This document shows positions 36,695 through 46,048 of a DNA stretch of 64,000 nt, piece by piece; position 1 is the stretch's first letter, and every line of letters starts with the position of its first letter. The stretch lies in the NCBI RefSeq assembly GCF_018141425.1, contig NZ_CP058561.1, forward strand, positions 3,782,001-3,846,000, read 5' to 3'. The position numbers and the translations under genes are program-made. The notes under the pieces were generated by a model. That model made no database searches. It had not been told where the DNA came from and was given only the letters and a program-made list of their open reading frames with translations. The stretch comes from Vallitalea guaymasensis. GTDB lineage: Bacteria > Bacillota > Clostridia > Lachnospirales > Vallitaleaceae.

Positions 36695-37693
36695 ATGACC
36701 ATTAAAGATGTTGCTGAAAAAGCAAAAGTTTCTACAGCTACAGTTTCTCGTGTTATCAACAACAAGACAGAAGGAATAACAGAAGAGATGCGTAGGCATG
36801 TTCAAAAAGTGATTGACGAGATGGGATATACACCAAGTGGGTTAGCTAGAGGAATGGTAACAAAGAAAACATATACTATTGGATTGGTTATTCAGAATAT
36901 ATGCAATCCTTTCTTTCCTAAGATGGTAAGCGGGGTAGAGAGTATCGCTTATAAGAATGGGTATATGGTTCTTTTGTGTAATACAGATGAGAATATAGAA
37001 AGAGAAAAGAATTACGTATCGATTTTAAGAGAAAAAAGAGTAGATGGAATTATAATTACTGTAAGCAATGGTAAAGATAAGGAATATATTTCTAACCTGA
37101 CAGCAGGCAATATACCTTTCGTGTTTTTGGATGAAATAGCAGAGGATGTTAACTGCGTATGTGTAGATAATGAATCAGGAGCATATAAAGCCACAACACA
37201 TCTTATTGAATTAGGGCATAAAAATATCGCTTGTCTATCTGGACCAGATACAAGTATTACTAATCTACAAAGGGTGAAAGGCTATAGAAAAGCTCTAGAA
37301 GAAGCTAATTTACCTATTAGAGAAGAATTAATACTAAAAGGAACATATAAAGCTGATTCTGGGTTTAAGAACACAGAAAACATACTGAATAGATATAATG
37401 ACGTTACTGCTATATTCTGTGCTAACGATTTTAACGCTTTGGGAGCATATGAAGCGGCAATGGCTCATGGAAAAAAAGTACCAGAAGATATATCCATTGT
37501 AGGTTTTGATGATATTCTAGATATACCAGCTAATAATTTTGCATTTACCAGCGTTTCCCAGCCTACATATGAAATGGGACAGGAAGCTGCAAAAATGTTG
37601 ATTGATATTATAGATAAAAAAGAATTAAAAGATGAAGTTGTTTCCTTTCAGCCTAATCTCATAGTAAGAGATAGTACATCTACTCCTAAGTAG
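36695..37693 (+). CDS. LacI-family transcriptional regulator
   Basis: A 332-residue LacI-family protein. The helix-turn-helix is TIKDVAEKAKVSTATVSRVINN (from residue 2), the hinge region is ARGMVTKKTYTIGLV, and a sugar-binding-type sensor domain follows. ATG 36695 is preferred over the adjacent 36692 because of spacing from AGGTGA; a much earlier in-frame start would run through the palindrome. The target genes are not clear: only the palindrome just upstream suggests autoregulation. The downstream adenine deaminase gene has no matching site. Confidence 0.9.
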   Translation: MTIKDVAEKAKVSTATVSRVINNKTEGITEEMRRHVQKVIDEMGYTPSGLARGMVTKKTYTIGLVIQNICNPFFPKMVSGVESIAYKNGYMVLLCNTDENIEREKNYVSILREKRVDGIIITVSNGKDKEYISNLTAGNIPFVFLDEIAEDVNCVCVDNESGAYKATTHLIELGHKNIACLSGPDTSITNLQRVKGYRKALEEANLPIREELILKGTYKADSGFKNTENILNRYNDVTAIFCANDFNALGAYEAAMAHGKKVPEDISIVGFDDILDIPANNFAFTSVSQPTYEMGQEAAKMLIDIIDKKELKDEVVSFQPNLIVRDSTSTPK

Positions 37694-37772
37694 ATTTATA
37701 TATAAAAACAATTATTAATACGAGTGCAGCTATTTGTTTATGTAAATAATTATGTAAAGGAGATTGGTTATT

Positions 37773-39523
37773 TTGAAGAGAAGTAAAGTTATTGACGCAA
37801 TTCTAGGTAGTACATTATATGATACTGTTATCAAAAATGTTAAGTTGGTTAATATTATAACTGGCGAAGTCTATGATTCTGAGATTAGTATTATTGACGG
37901 AAAGATCGGTCATGTCAATCAGCCTAATGAAGCTCCTTTAAGTGGAAATAAGGAATATGATGCAGAAGGGAAATATGCGATACCTGGATTGATTGATACT
38001 CATGTGCATACAGAAAGCAGTATGATGACAGTTGCCAATATGGCAGAAGCCATTGTAGTTCATGGGACTACAACAATCGCTTGTGACCCACATGAAATAG
38101 GTAATGTTCTTGGTATGGAAGGGGTAAAATATATCTATGAATCCAGCGAAGATATACCACTTATGGTAAATGTATTAGTTCCTTCTTGTATACCTTCTGC
38201 ACTTGGAGTGGAAACTGCAGGAGCAGAGTTTGGAAAAGAAGAGATTGAAGAACTCATGAAAATGGATAGGGTTGCTGGACTTGGTGAAGTAATGGATTCC
38301 CAGGAGTCATCAATCAAAGTTCGAGAATGATGGAAATTATAGAGACAGCGAAAAATCACACCAAATTCCTTCAAGGTCACGCACCATCTCTTGTTGGGAG
38401 AGAGTTGTCAGCATATTTATCAACTGGCATATCATCTTGCCATGAAACCAGTTTTTCTGAAGAAGCAAGATACAAACTAAGGGCAGGAATGACTCTAGAA
38501 TGTAGAGAAAGCTCTATTGTACATGATATAAAAGCTTTAGCACCTGTTCTAAAAGAATTCAATTATCCTGTTACAACAACTTTTTGTACAGATGATAGAG
38601 AGCCAGACGACATATTGAAAGAAGGGCATTTGGACCATGTTATCAGAGTTGCTATCAAGGAAGGCATACCACCAATTGAAGCAGTTAAGATGGCTACCTA
38701 CAATGCATCAAAGTTATTAAACAAAGATGACATTGGATTGATAGCGCCAGGAAGATATGCAAACATAGTTCTTTTGGACAGGCTAGAAGAATTCGTTGTC
38801 AATGAAGTATTCTATAAGGGAGAATTGGTAGCAAAAGAAGGTAAAATGGTTAAGCCTATACCAAATAAAAACTATCCTTTAGAAAATAGAAATACAGTTA
38901 TTTTCGAGGAAAAACCTACTAAGGAAGATTTTAGAATAGCTTCGGATAAAGATGAAGCAACTATGAATATCATAGCATTCAATAAGGAAGTACCTATCAT
39001 AACAGATCTAGAACAGATTACTCTTAATACCAAAGAAGGTTATGTTGATATCAGTGATAGGGAAGATTTAGCAGTACTATCAGTATTTGAGCGTCATGGA
39101 AAAAAAGGTAAAAAGAGTACTTGTTTAGTAAAAGACTTAGGTCTTACTCATGGAGCCATAGCAAGTACAGTATCACATGATACACATAATCTAGCGGTTG
39201 TAGGTAAGAATGAAGATGACATGATGAAAGCTGTAGATACTCTATGTGAAGTAGGGGGAGGAATAGTATGTGTCGTTGATGGTGAGATTGAAGCATTAAT
39301 TGAACTACCAATAGCAGGTCTTATGTCAGATAAAAAGATAGATGAGCTTGCACCAAAAACAGCATTACTGAAAGCTAAGATAAGTGAATTAGGTTTAAAG
39401 GCTACTTGCCCTATCATACAGGTAGCATCATTTTCATTACCTGTCATTCCTAATGTAAGATTGACTGACCTGGGACTTGTAGATGTAAACAAACAAGAAA
39501 TAATACCTATAATCATAAGTTGA
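37773..39523 (+). pseudogene. ade: Adenine deaminase, frameshifted by one base
   Basis: Two consecutive frames together give a full adenine deaminase (about 583 residues), which converts adenine to hypoxanthine with a metal centre. Part one (to 38330) has the metal motif PGLIDTHVHTESS and ends shortly after VAGLGEVMD. Part two (from 38327) carries TKFLQGHAPSL, a metal-ligand region, and the remainder. Adding one T near 38298 turns GATTCC into GATTTCC and restores the expected F-P-G-V-I-N-Q reading into R-M-M-E-I. All other residues look intact, so the change is either recent or a sequencing error. TTG at 37773 with AAAGGAGA upstream is the likely start. Confidence 0.88.
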
Positions 39524-39561
39524 GGTATTAATATAAAGCATAAAAAAAGGAGTGACAAGCA

Positions 39562-40308
39562 ATGAAATTATTATTTGTTGGAGAATCATGGGTTATACAT
39601 TCAGTTCATATGAAAGGATTTGATCAGTTCACTACAACCACCTATGAAGAAGGAGGATGGGATTTAATCAATGCTTTCAAGAGTGGAGGAATTGAAGTTG
39701 AATATATGCCTGCACATGTAGCGGCTACTTCATTTCCGGATACTGCTGAAAAATTAGGAGAGTATGATGTTGTTGTATTAAGTGATATAGGTAGTAATAC
39801 ACTAGTATTGCACAATGATACTTTTGTCAAAGGCAAGATTACCAATAACAGATTGAAAGCTATCAAAGAATATGTAGAAAAAGGCGGCAGCTTTGCTATG
39901 ATGGGTGGTTATTTATCTTTTCAAGGTATAGAAGCCAAGGCAAAGTATGCAAGAACACCTATAGAAGAAATTTTACCTGTTAACATGATGGTTACCGATG
40001 ACCGTTTTGAAGCACCTGAAGGTGTTACACCAGAAATAATTATGGAAGATCATCCAATTCTTGACGGAGTATCAAAAGATTGGCCTCATTTCTTAGGATA
40101 TAATATATTGACAGCAAAAGAAGATGCTCAGGTTATAGCCAAATGCGGTGAACATACATTTATGGCAGCTGGTAATTATGGAAAAGGTAGAACCTTTGCA
40201 TTTGCTAGTGATATAGCTCCTCATTGGGGATCGCCTGAATTTGTTGGTTGGGAATGTTATAATACTCTCTTTGTCAATATTGCTAATTGGCTTGCGGGAA
40301 ATAAATAA
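39562..40308 (+). CDS. GATase1-like protein (PF07090 type)
   Basis: A 248-residue cytoplasmic protein with a class I glutamine-amidotransferase-like fold, of the type found in ThuA-like and PF07090 proteins. It starts with KLLFVGESWVIHSVHMKGFDQF and contains GGSFAMMGGYLSFQG, where a nucleophile elbow would be; no Cys is present there, so amidotransferase activity is unlikely. The C-terminus GKGRTFAFASDIAPHWGS is conserved in this group. The function is unknown and may be carbohydrate-related. It lies between the deaminase and the sugar kinase and has its own AAAGGAGTGA ribosome site. Confidence 0.75.
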   Translation: MKLLFVGESWVIHSVHMKGFDQFTTTTYEEGGWDLINAFKSGGIEVEYMPAHVAATSFPDTAEKLGEYDVVVLSDIGSNTLVLHNDTFVKGKITNNRLKAIKEYVEKGGSFAMMGGYLSFQGIEAKAKYARTPIEEILPVNMMVTDDRFEAPEGVTPEIIMEDHPILDGVSKDWPHFLGYNILTAKEDAQVIAKCGEHTFMAAGNYGKGRTFAFASDIAPHWGSPEFVGWECYNTLFVNIANWLAGNK

Positions 40309-40327
40309 TATATAAGTTTTGGAAAAG

Positions 40328-40369
40328 GTGGCTGTTGGGGGATAAGTATTACTCCAATGCCACATTTTT
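40328..40369 (+). terminator. Terminator after the GATase1-like gene
   Basis: GTGGC (40328-40332) with inner GTTGG pairs with CCAAT and GCCAC (40359-40363), followed by ATTTTTA. One bulge is present. Confidence 0.65.
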
Positions 40370-40372
40370 AAT

Positions 40373-40434
40373 TGACAAAAAACAGTTAGTAAAGTATATT
40401 ATAACTATACTTGTAATTACAAGTAATTACAAGT
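40373..40434 (+). promoter_or_regulatory. Promoter and AraR-like operator of the rhamnulokinase operon
   Basis: TTGACA (40373-40378), a 16-base spacer and TATATT (40395-40400) make a strong promoter. ACTTGTAATTACAAGT (40409-40424) is a perfect 16-bp palindrome close to the AraR operator form ACTTGTACGTACAAGT, and its right half AATTACAAGT is repeated at 40425-40434. The GntR/LacI hybrid regulator downstream is the likely binding protein. Confidence 0.8.
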
Positions 40435-40468
40435 CAAAATAAACTAATAAAATATGGGGTGACAGCAT

Positions 40469-41929
40469 ATGAAAATGTTAGCATTTGATTTTGGAGCAAG
40501 TAGTGGTAGAGGTATAATAGGAGAACTTAAGGATAATAAGATTATTCTAAAAGAAGTACATCGATTTGAAAATGAGCCTGTAAAACTTAGAAATCATTTA
40601 CAATGGGACTTTCTAAGATTAGTTTATGAAATAAAGAAATGTCTTATTAAATGTAAGAATGACGGTGAAGATATAAAAAGTATTGGAATTGATACATGGG
40701 GTGTTGATTATGGTCTAATTGACGGAGATGGTGAACTTATAACAAGTCCTTTCCATTATAGGGATTCAAGAACCGATAATATGACCAACAAGTGCTTTGA
40801 ATTTATTTCAAAAGAGGAACTAATACGTCTTAGTGGTATTGATTGTAATCAATATAATACCATCTATCAGCTGTTAGCAGAAACTGAGACTGCCTTAAGT
40901 CGCTTGGAAGATGCTCAGACAATGCTGCTTATGCCAGATTTATTTAACTATATATTAACAGGGGTCAAAAAAGCTGAATATACAATAGCTACAACTACAC
41001 AGCTATACAACTACCATAAAAATGATTGGAATTATGATTTGATAGATAGAGTTGGGTTACCTTCAAGGATATTTCCAGAGATAATTCAACCAGGTCATGA
41101 AATAGGAAATATTACAGATGATATTAAGGAAGAACTTGATATAGATGATTGTAAAGTGATAAGTGTAGGAAGCCATGATACATCCTCTGCTATCGCCGCT
41201 ATACCAGCCATAGAAGAAGACTTTATTTTTATCGCTACAGGAACATGGGTTATGGTAGGTGTTGAAAACGAAGGTATTCTAGTTAATGAAACCACACAAA
41301 ATTATGGTCTCAGCAATGAAGGTGGAGTTGGTGGTAAAGTTAACCTTCTAAAGAATATCATGGGACTTTGGCTTATCCAAGAATCAAAAAGACAGTGGAA
41401 CAAAGATGGAATTGATATAGGATTCGGTGAAATGGTTGAAGAAGGATTAAAAGCAAAAACTACGTCTATAATCAACCCTGACCATAAACTCTTTTACGCT
41501 CCTTCCGATATGCCTAATAAGATTAAGAGATTCTGTGAGGGATTAGGACAGCCTGTACCAGAAACAATTGGTGAGATTGTCAGAGTCATTGAAGAGAGTT
41601 TGGCATTAACAATAAAATATACTATTGAAGGAATTGAAAAAACTACCAATAAAAGATATAATACTATACATATGTTTGGTGGTGGAATCCAAGATAAGTT
41701 ATTATGCCAATTAGTAGCCAATGCAACTGGAAAAGAAGTAATCACTGGACCAAAAGAAGCTACATCAATGGGTAACATATTACTTCAAGCAATTGGATTG
41801 GGAGAGATTGAGAATATAAGACAAGGTCGTGAGATTGTACGTAATTCAATCGAAATCGCAAGATATGTACCTGAGGACAATACTGACTTGGATGATAAGT
41901 ATAAAAAATATCTAGAAATTATAAAATAA
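40469..41929 (+). CDS. rhaB: Rhamnulokinase-type FGGY sugar kinase
   Basis: A 486-residue carbohydrate kinase. The N-terminal ATP-binding motif FDFGASSGRGIIGEL is the hallmark of rhamnulokinases, IDTWGVDYGLID is in the sugar site, and the C-terminal HMFGGGIQDKLLCQLVANATGKEV forms the second ATP-binding segment. It would phosphorylate L-rhamnulose or L-fuculose in the cytoplasm. No isomerase or aldolase gene is nearby, so the pathway is split or the substrate differs. It is followed after 9 bases by its AraR-like regulator, and the operator palindrome in the promoter suggests repression in the absence of sugar. Confidence 0.85.
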   Translation: MKMLAFDFGASSGRGIIGELKDNKIILKEVHRFENEPVKLRNHLQWDFLRLVYEIKKCLIKCKNDGEDIKSIGIDTWGVDYGLIDGDGELITSPFHYRDSRTDNMTNKCFEFISKEELIRLSGIDCNQYNTIYQLLAETETALSRLEDAQTMLLMPDLFNYILTGVKKAEYTIATTTQLYNYHKNDWNYDLIDRVGLPSRIFPEIIQPGHEIGNITDDIKEELDIDDCKVISVGSHDTSSAIAAIPAIEEDFIFIATGTWVMVGVENEGILVNETTQNYGLSNEGGVGGKVNLLKNIMGLWLIQESKRQWNKDGIDIGFGEMVEEGLKAKTTSIINPDHKLFYAPSDMPNKIKRFCEGLGQPVPETIGEIVRVIEESLALTIKYTIEGIEKTTNKRYNTIHMFGGGIQDKLLCQLVANATGKEVITGPKEATSMGNILLQAIGLGEIENIRQGREIVRNSIEIARYVPEDNTDLDDKYKKYLEIIK

Positions 41930-41938
41930 GGTGAAAAT

Positions 41939-43042
41939 ATGGATATACAACCTAAGTACAAAACTCTAAAAAATTATATTAAGCAGCGTATCACTAGTGG
42001 AGTCTATAAGCCTAAGGAAGCTATTCCAAGCGAAAATGAGTTTTGTAGATTATTTAATACAAGTAGAGTAACTGTAAGAAAAGCCATTGACGAATTGGTT
42101 ATAGAAAATTATATATATAGAGTTCAAGGTGTAGGTACATTCGTTCAAGAGAATTCATTACGTGGTAAACAAGAAGAAAGCAATAGGGTTGACCTTATTT
42201 TCCATGATAATAATTTATTATTCTCCGAATTTAATTCTAGTATTATATTAGGTGCCGAGAAGATCTTGAAACAAGGTGGATTAACTCTAGCTACTTATTA
42301 CTCAATGAATGATACTAAAACCCAATACGATAAAATCAATAATTCAATAAAAGATGGTGCAAAAGGAATAATCTTATGTGGATGTCTTGAAGATGAAGAA
42401 ACTACAAGATTAAAAGAATTCATTGATTCGCCTATACCAATTATATGTATTGATAGATACTTTGAATCACTTCCATTTGATGCAGTCATTGGAGAAGATT
42501 TTGATGCTGGATATGAAGCTGGAGACATTTTCATAAAAAATGGGTATAGGAACATAGGCTATTATTATCCATACTCTATTGAATCATCTGTAACTAGAGG
42601 AAGAGTTAATGGACTTATTCAAGCAATGAAAGATAATAATATTGAAGTCAATAAAAATCTTATAGTTAGAAGTACTGAAACTAAGAAAGAAAATGTATAT
42701 GACTATAATGTAATAAGTAAAAATATTAGAGAATATTTGATGAAAAATCAAGACCTACAGGCAGTTTTAACATTTAATGATATTACAGCATTACTATTCT
42801 ATAAGGAAGCAGCAAGGTTAGGTCTGAAGATTCCACAAGATATTGCATTAATCAGTTTTGGTGATTTTTATATTGATTCGATATTTGAAGTAGGTCTCAC
42901 CTCATTTAATCAACATGCTGATAAAATAGGTAGGGAAGCAGCCAAAATCCTTATTAATAGATTAATCAATAAAGATAAAGTAAGTAGAAAAGTAAAAAAA
43001 GTCAATTATGAATTGATACGAAGAAAATCATGCAGCTGGTAG
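41939..43042 (+). CDS. AraR-like GntR/LacI hybrid repressor
   Basis: A 367-residue regulator with an N-terminal winged helix of the GntR family (YKPKEAIPSENEFCRLFNTSRVTVRKAIDELV, with the S-E-N-E-F and TSRVTVRKA features) fused to a C-terminal LacI-type sugar-binding domain. This is the AraR architecture. It is in an operon with the rhamnulokinase, and a typical AraR-like palindrome (40409-40424) overlaps that promoter, so it probably represses both genes. The inducer may be L-rhamnulose, L-fucose or L-arabinose; this is not decidable here. The stop codon lies inside a bidirectional terminator. Confidence 0.88.
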   Translation: MDIQPKYKTLKNYIKQRITSGVYKPKEAIPSENEFCRLFNTSRVTVRKAIDELVIENYIYRVQGVGTFVQENSLRGKQEESNRVDLIFHDNNLLFSEFNSSIILGAEKILKQGGLTLATYYSMNDTKTQYDKINNSIKDGAKGIILCGCLEDEETTRLKEFIDSPIPIICIDRYFESLPFDAVIGEDFDAGYEAGDIFIKNGYRNIGYYYPYSIESSVTRGRVNGLIQAMKDNNIEVNKNLIVRSTETKKENVYDYNVISKNIREYLMKNQDLQAVLTFNDITALLFYKEAARLGLKIPQDIALISFGDFYIDSIFEVGLTSFNQHADKIGREAAKILINRLINKDKVSRKVKKVNYELIRRKSCSW

Positions 43043-43066
43043 ATAATCAACCAGCTTTATTTTTTT
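43034..43066. terminator. Bidirectional terminator spanning the ends of two convergent genes
   Basis: AGCTGGT (43034-43040) pairs with ACCAGCT (43050-43056), followed by T-runs from 43061. The stem contains the last codons of the AraR-like gene and lies at the 3' end of the DivIVA-like gene. Confidence 0.8.
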
Positions 43067-43442
43067 TTGTACCACTAATAATATTATCTATTTCATCAAT
43101 AGTATCTAGTATTGTCTGTAATTCAGTATCTGTAAAAGAATTCTTGAAATGTTCTATAAAGATATCATAGTCGTTTTTAAAGGTTTCAAGTTTTTTCTTA
43201 GTGTTGTCCAATTCATGTTTTAGATGTTCTAACTGAATAAGAGCATCTTTTTCAATTTCAAATGCACGTATTTCAGCTTCTTCAATAATTTGTTTAGAAG
43301 TAATATGAGATTCAACTAAAGCTTGTGATATATACTGCTCTTTTAATTTATAATCGTCAATAGCATCTTCTAACTCCATAATGAAGTCATCAACTTCCTG
43401 TGGTGAATATCCTTTTTTGATAATAGAGAATGAATTCGACAT
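43047..43442 (-). CDS. DivIVA-domain protein
   Basis: A 131-residue coiled-coil protein. The N-terminus FSIIKKGYSPQEVDDFIMELED matches the DivIVA lipid-binding domain (GYxxxxVDxFI), and the rest is a long helix rich in E and K. It is shorter than cell-division DivIVA (about 165-230 residues), so it may be a polar-localising or spore-related relative. No ribosome site as strong as elsewhere is seen, although GGGGGTTAC lies upstream of the ATG. It ends opposite the AraR-like gene and is separated from the gerA operon by about 100 bases. Confidence 0.85.
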   Translation of the reverse strand: MSNSFSIIKKGYSPQEVDDFIMELEDAIDDYKLKEQYISQALVESHITSKQIIEEAEIRAFEIEKDALIQLEHLKHELDNTKKKLETFKNDYDIFIEHFKNSFTDTELQTILDTIDEIDNIISGTKKNKAG

Positions 43443-43545
43443 AGTGTAACCCCCATAAAGTTTTGTATTTTTCTTATAATAACCTTAAACTGATATAATT
43501 TTAGCATTAATTTGCAAATAAGGCAATAGAATAAGCATTACAGTT

Positions 43546-44640
43546 TCAGATTTTTTTCTTGGAATCCCTTTTGAGTTTTATTTCTTCTGCAATAAAAATA
43601 ATAAAGGGTACAAGTATATTGACAACAATTGCGTATGGTAAATAGACTTCTGAAGTTATATAATGATAATCCAAGTAATCAGAATAGGTCAAGTAGCTCA
43701 ATACGCCTACTAGTAGGGTAATAGGTATAACAAAGGTTTTGTAATTCTTAAGATTGAATAGATGTTGAAAGCTAATAAGTGCAGAGAATAATGAGGCTAC
43801 AATTTTTACAAAAGCCACATATATATATTCAAGGAGCAGAATCATCTCTAGTCTCTGAAAAAAGTTGCCAATACTTATTCTTCTAATAGGGAGGTATGGT
43901 GGGAAAACAGATTCTACATAACTATCCTTTCCTATAACTAATATAGTGAATATGACTACAATAAAAAGCAGGAAAGCGCCAAAAGCAGGACCTATGGCAA
44001 ATACCTTATAGTAAGATTTTTTATCCTTAAAATTGTTGAAGTACAATAGGAATATAAAATTCTGTGTCAGAGGAAATGCAATAGCATATATGACTCCTTT
44101 GTAAACTGGTTCTATTCCATCATACATTATAGGAACTATATTATCTATATTGATTAAAGGTATCAAGGTCAAGGGAATGAATATAAAGTAAAAGAACAAT
44201 ATATATATAAATAATTCACTCCATTTTCCAAATACTTTTATGCCAGATTTTAACATCTGCATAGCCACAATTATTATTACAGTTATTATTATGATTTGTG
44301 GTGTAGCATTAAGACCAACAACACTCATGAATTGATCTAATATCCTTATGAGTAAAGCACTTAGATATATTCCATTCCATAAGAAGATGATACTGAATAT
44401 TTTACTTATGAGTTTGCCGAAGGTCAAATCAGTAATCTCCAATATGTTTTTTCCAGGATAGTTAGATAGCATCCTTGCATACATCATCTGAATAGGAAAT
44501 GATACCAAGATTGCAATGAGCATCGCTAACCATGCATTCTCGGCCGCTGGATTGGCACCACCAGTTATCATACCTGTCCCTAATGTAAACATTGCCATTA
44601 TACTGATTGCTTGTCTTTCGGTTAATTTATTATTATTCAT
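43546..44640 (-). CDS. gerAB: GerAB-type spore germination permease
   Basis: A 364-residue membrane protein with ten predicted helices, of the APC-superfamily germinant receptor B subunit. The N-terminus TERQAISIMAMFTLGTGMITGG is typical. In the spore inner membrane it binds the germinant together with the A subunit. It is the last gene of a four-gene cluster in the order A, C, small protein, B. AGGAAGG precedes the ATG. The germinant is unknown. Confidence 0.9.
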   Translation of the reverse strand: MNNNKLTERQAISIMAMFTLGTGMITGGANPAAENAWLAMLIAILVSFPIQMMYARMLSNYPGKNILEITDLTFGKLISKIFSIIFLWNGIYLSALLIRILDQFMSVVGLNATPQIIIITVIIIVAMQMLKSGIKVFGKWSELFIYILFFYFIFIPLTLIPLINIDNIVPIMYDGIEPVYKGVIYAIAFPLTQNFIFLLYFNNFKDKKSYYKVFAIGPAFGAFLLFIVVIFTILVIGKDSYVESVFPPYLPIRRISIGNFFQRLEMILLLEYIYVAFVKIVASLFSALISFQHLFNLKNYKTFVIPITLLVGVLSYLTYSDYLDYHYITSEVYLPYAIVVNILVPFIIFIAEEIKLKRDSKKKI

Positions 44641-44661
44641 AGATTACCTTCCTAAATGTTA

Positions 44662-44853
44662 TTACCATATTTTAATTATACTTGCAAAATTCCTGTCAAT
44701 GATCTCGATCATACCTAGCAGATATAGGATAATTACTAAAGAGAATATAGACAGATAAATCTTTACATCTTTTGATTTACCTTGTTTCTTATATAAAATA
44801 TATAGTTCCACACTTCCTATCAATAAGTAAAGTAATAACATAGATAGTATCAT
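44662..44853 (-). CDS. Small membrane protein in the gerA operon
   Basis: A 63-residue protein with two predicted membrane helices (MILSMLLLYLLIGSVELYIL and IYLSIFSLVIILYLLGMIEI) separated by a basic loop KKQGKSKDVK. AGGAG lies ten bases before ATG 44853; an in-frame TTG at 44862 is too close to that RBS. It lies between gerAC and gerAB and may be a GerD-type or D-subunit accessory of the receptor, as small membrane D proteins occur in other gerA-type operons. The identity as D subunit is inference. Confidence 0.7.
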   Translation of the reverse strand: MILSMLLLYLLIGSVELYILYKKQGKSKDVKIYLSIFSLVIILYLLGMIEIIDRNFASIIKIW

Positions 44854-44896
44854 TGTTTCCAACTCCTACAAGTATTTATAAGTTCAATAAACATAC

Positions 44897-46048
44897 CTAT
44901 TTGATTATTTTTTCATACAATGCGCTTCCAGATATTTCAACAACAGAATTCACCTCAATGTCAATATCTTGAAAAATATTGGACCAATCATCTTCGATTT
45001 GCTTCCATAATGATGGATTATCTTTTTTTATTAGTTGTCCAAAACCAAAAATATCACTGTTCAATTCAGCTTGAGCCTTTTTTACTAAATCTTTTATATT
45101 ATTTTCTACCATATTCTCTGCTGCTTCTATCAATTTATCTTTTCCTTCTTTATCTAGTACATTCACATTGTTATTCATAATTTCAGCTATAACAGCAGTT
45201 GTTTGTGTTGATATTTTAATAGTGATATTATCATCAGTGAAGACAGGGTTAAGTTTAGTTTTAGTCTTACCAATTTCTAATGAAACAGTTGTAGTTTCTG
45301 CTTCATCATTGTATGTTACTGGAAGTATACCACCTTTTTGTTCGTTAAGAATAACACATAAAGTTTTACATTCATCACCATTGATCTTTCCTACCATCTG
45401 GTTTCCGTTGAATACAGCATTACCTATAATATAAGCACTTTCACCAAGCAATGTCTTTTTTATGAAAATCAATGGAACAACTCCATCTTTTCCTTTGGAA
45501 CTGGAAATATTAATGAATTCATATAATCGGATAGGATAGGATTTACCTACGTGTTTCATATTTATCATGGTATCATTAACATAAGTGGCAAGCTCTTGAT
45601 GATCTAGTCCAATTTCTAATATTTCTTTAGATGAATATGGCTCTGGTGCAACAAACATCCACATATCTTCTCTTGTCTCATCATCTCTCATAAATAGGTC
45701 TAATACTTCATTAATATTCTCTTTTGCAATATCTTCACTGATTATAATAAAAGCGAGATGTCCAAAATATACTCTTTTACCATCTTGTAGAACTAGGTTT
45801 CTTATAGCGTCGAAAATAGTCAATCCTTGAGAACTGATGAATGTTTGACTAAGATTGTTTCCTTCATTCTCTTCGTTGGCTGTCAATAATATCTTGCCAG
45901 TAAATTCATATAGACCATCTTTTTTATCTATACCTAGTCCAAATATTACTGATAGGTCATTTATCTCTCTATAGTTCCAGCATGAAGTACATAAGATTGA
46001 ATTTGCTATGATAATTATTATTAAGATAGAGTACTTAATTCCTTTCAT
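44897..46048 (-). CDS. gerAC: Ger(x)C family germination lipoprotein
   Basis: A 383-residue C subunit of the germinant receptor. The signal peptide ends near Cys23 (ILCTSCWNYREINDLSVIFGLGIDK, of which CWNYREI and GLGID are the family hallmark). It is anchored on the outer face of the spore inner membrane. Its start lies inside the end of the A-subunit gene (14-base overlap), so translation is coupled. The rest follows the Ger(x)C pattern, with the HLAFIIISEDIAKE region and a C-terminal helical part. Confidence 0.92.
   Translation of the reverse strand: MKGIKYSILIIIIIANSILCTSCWNYREINDLSVIFGLGIDKKDGLYEFTGKILLTANEENEGNNLSQTFISSQGLTIFDAIRNLVLQDGKRVYFGHLAFIIISEDIAKENINEVLDLFMRDDETREDMWMFVAPEPYSSKEILEIGLDHQELATYVNDTMINMKHVGKSYPIRLYEFINISSSKGKDGVVPLIFIKKTLLGESAYIIGNAVFNGNQMVGKINGDECKTLCVILNEQKGGILPVTYNDEAETTTVSLEIGKTKTKLNPVFTDDNITIKISTQTTAVIAEIMNNNVNVLDKEGKDKLIEAAENMVENNIKDLVKKAQAELNSDIFGFGQLIKKDNPSLWKQIEDDWSNIFQDIDIEVNSVVEISGSALYEKIIK

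Noticed and set aside
39148-39558. Open frame of 136 codons on the minus strand over the end of adenine deaminase
   Set aside because: Antisense to conserved deaminase sequence; no RBS and no recognisable domain.
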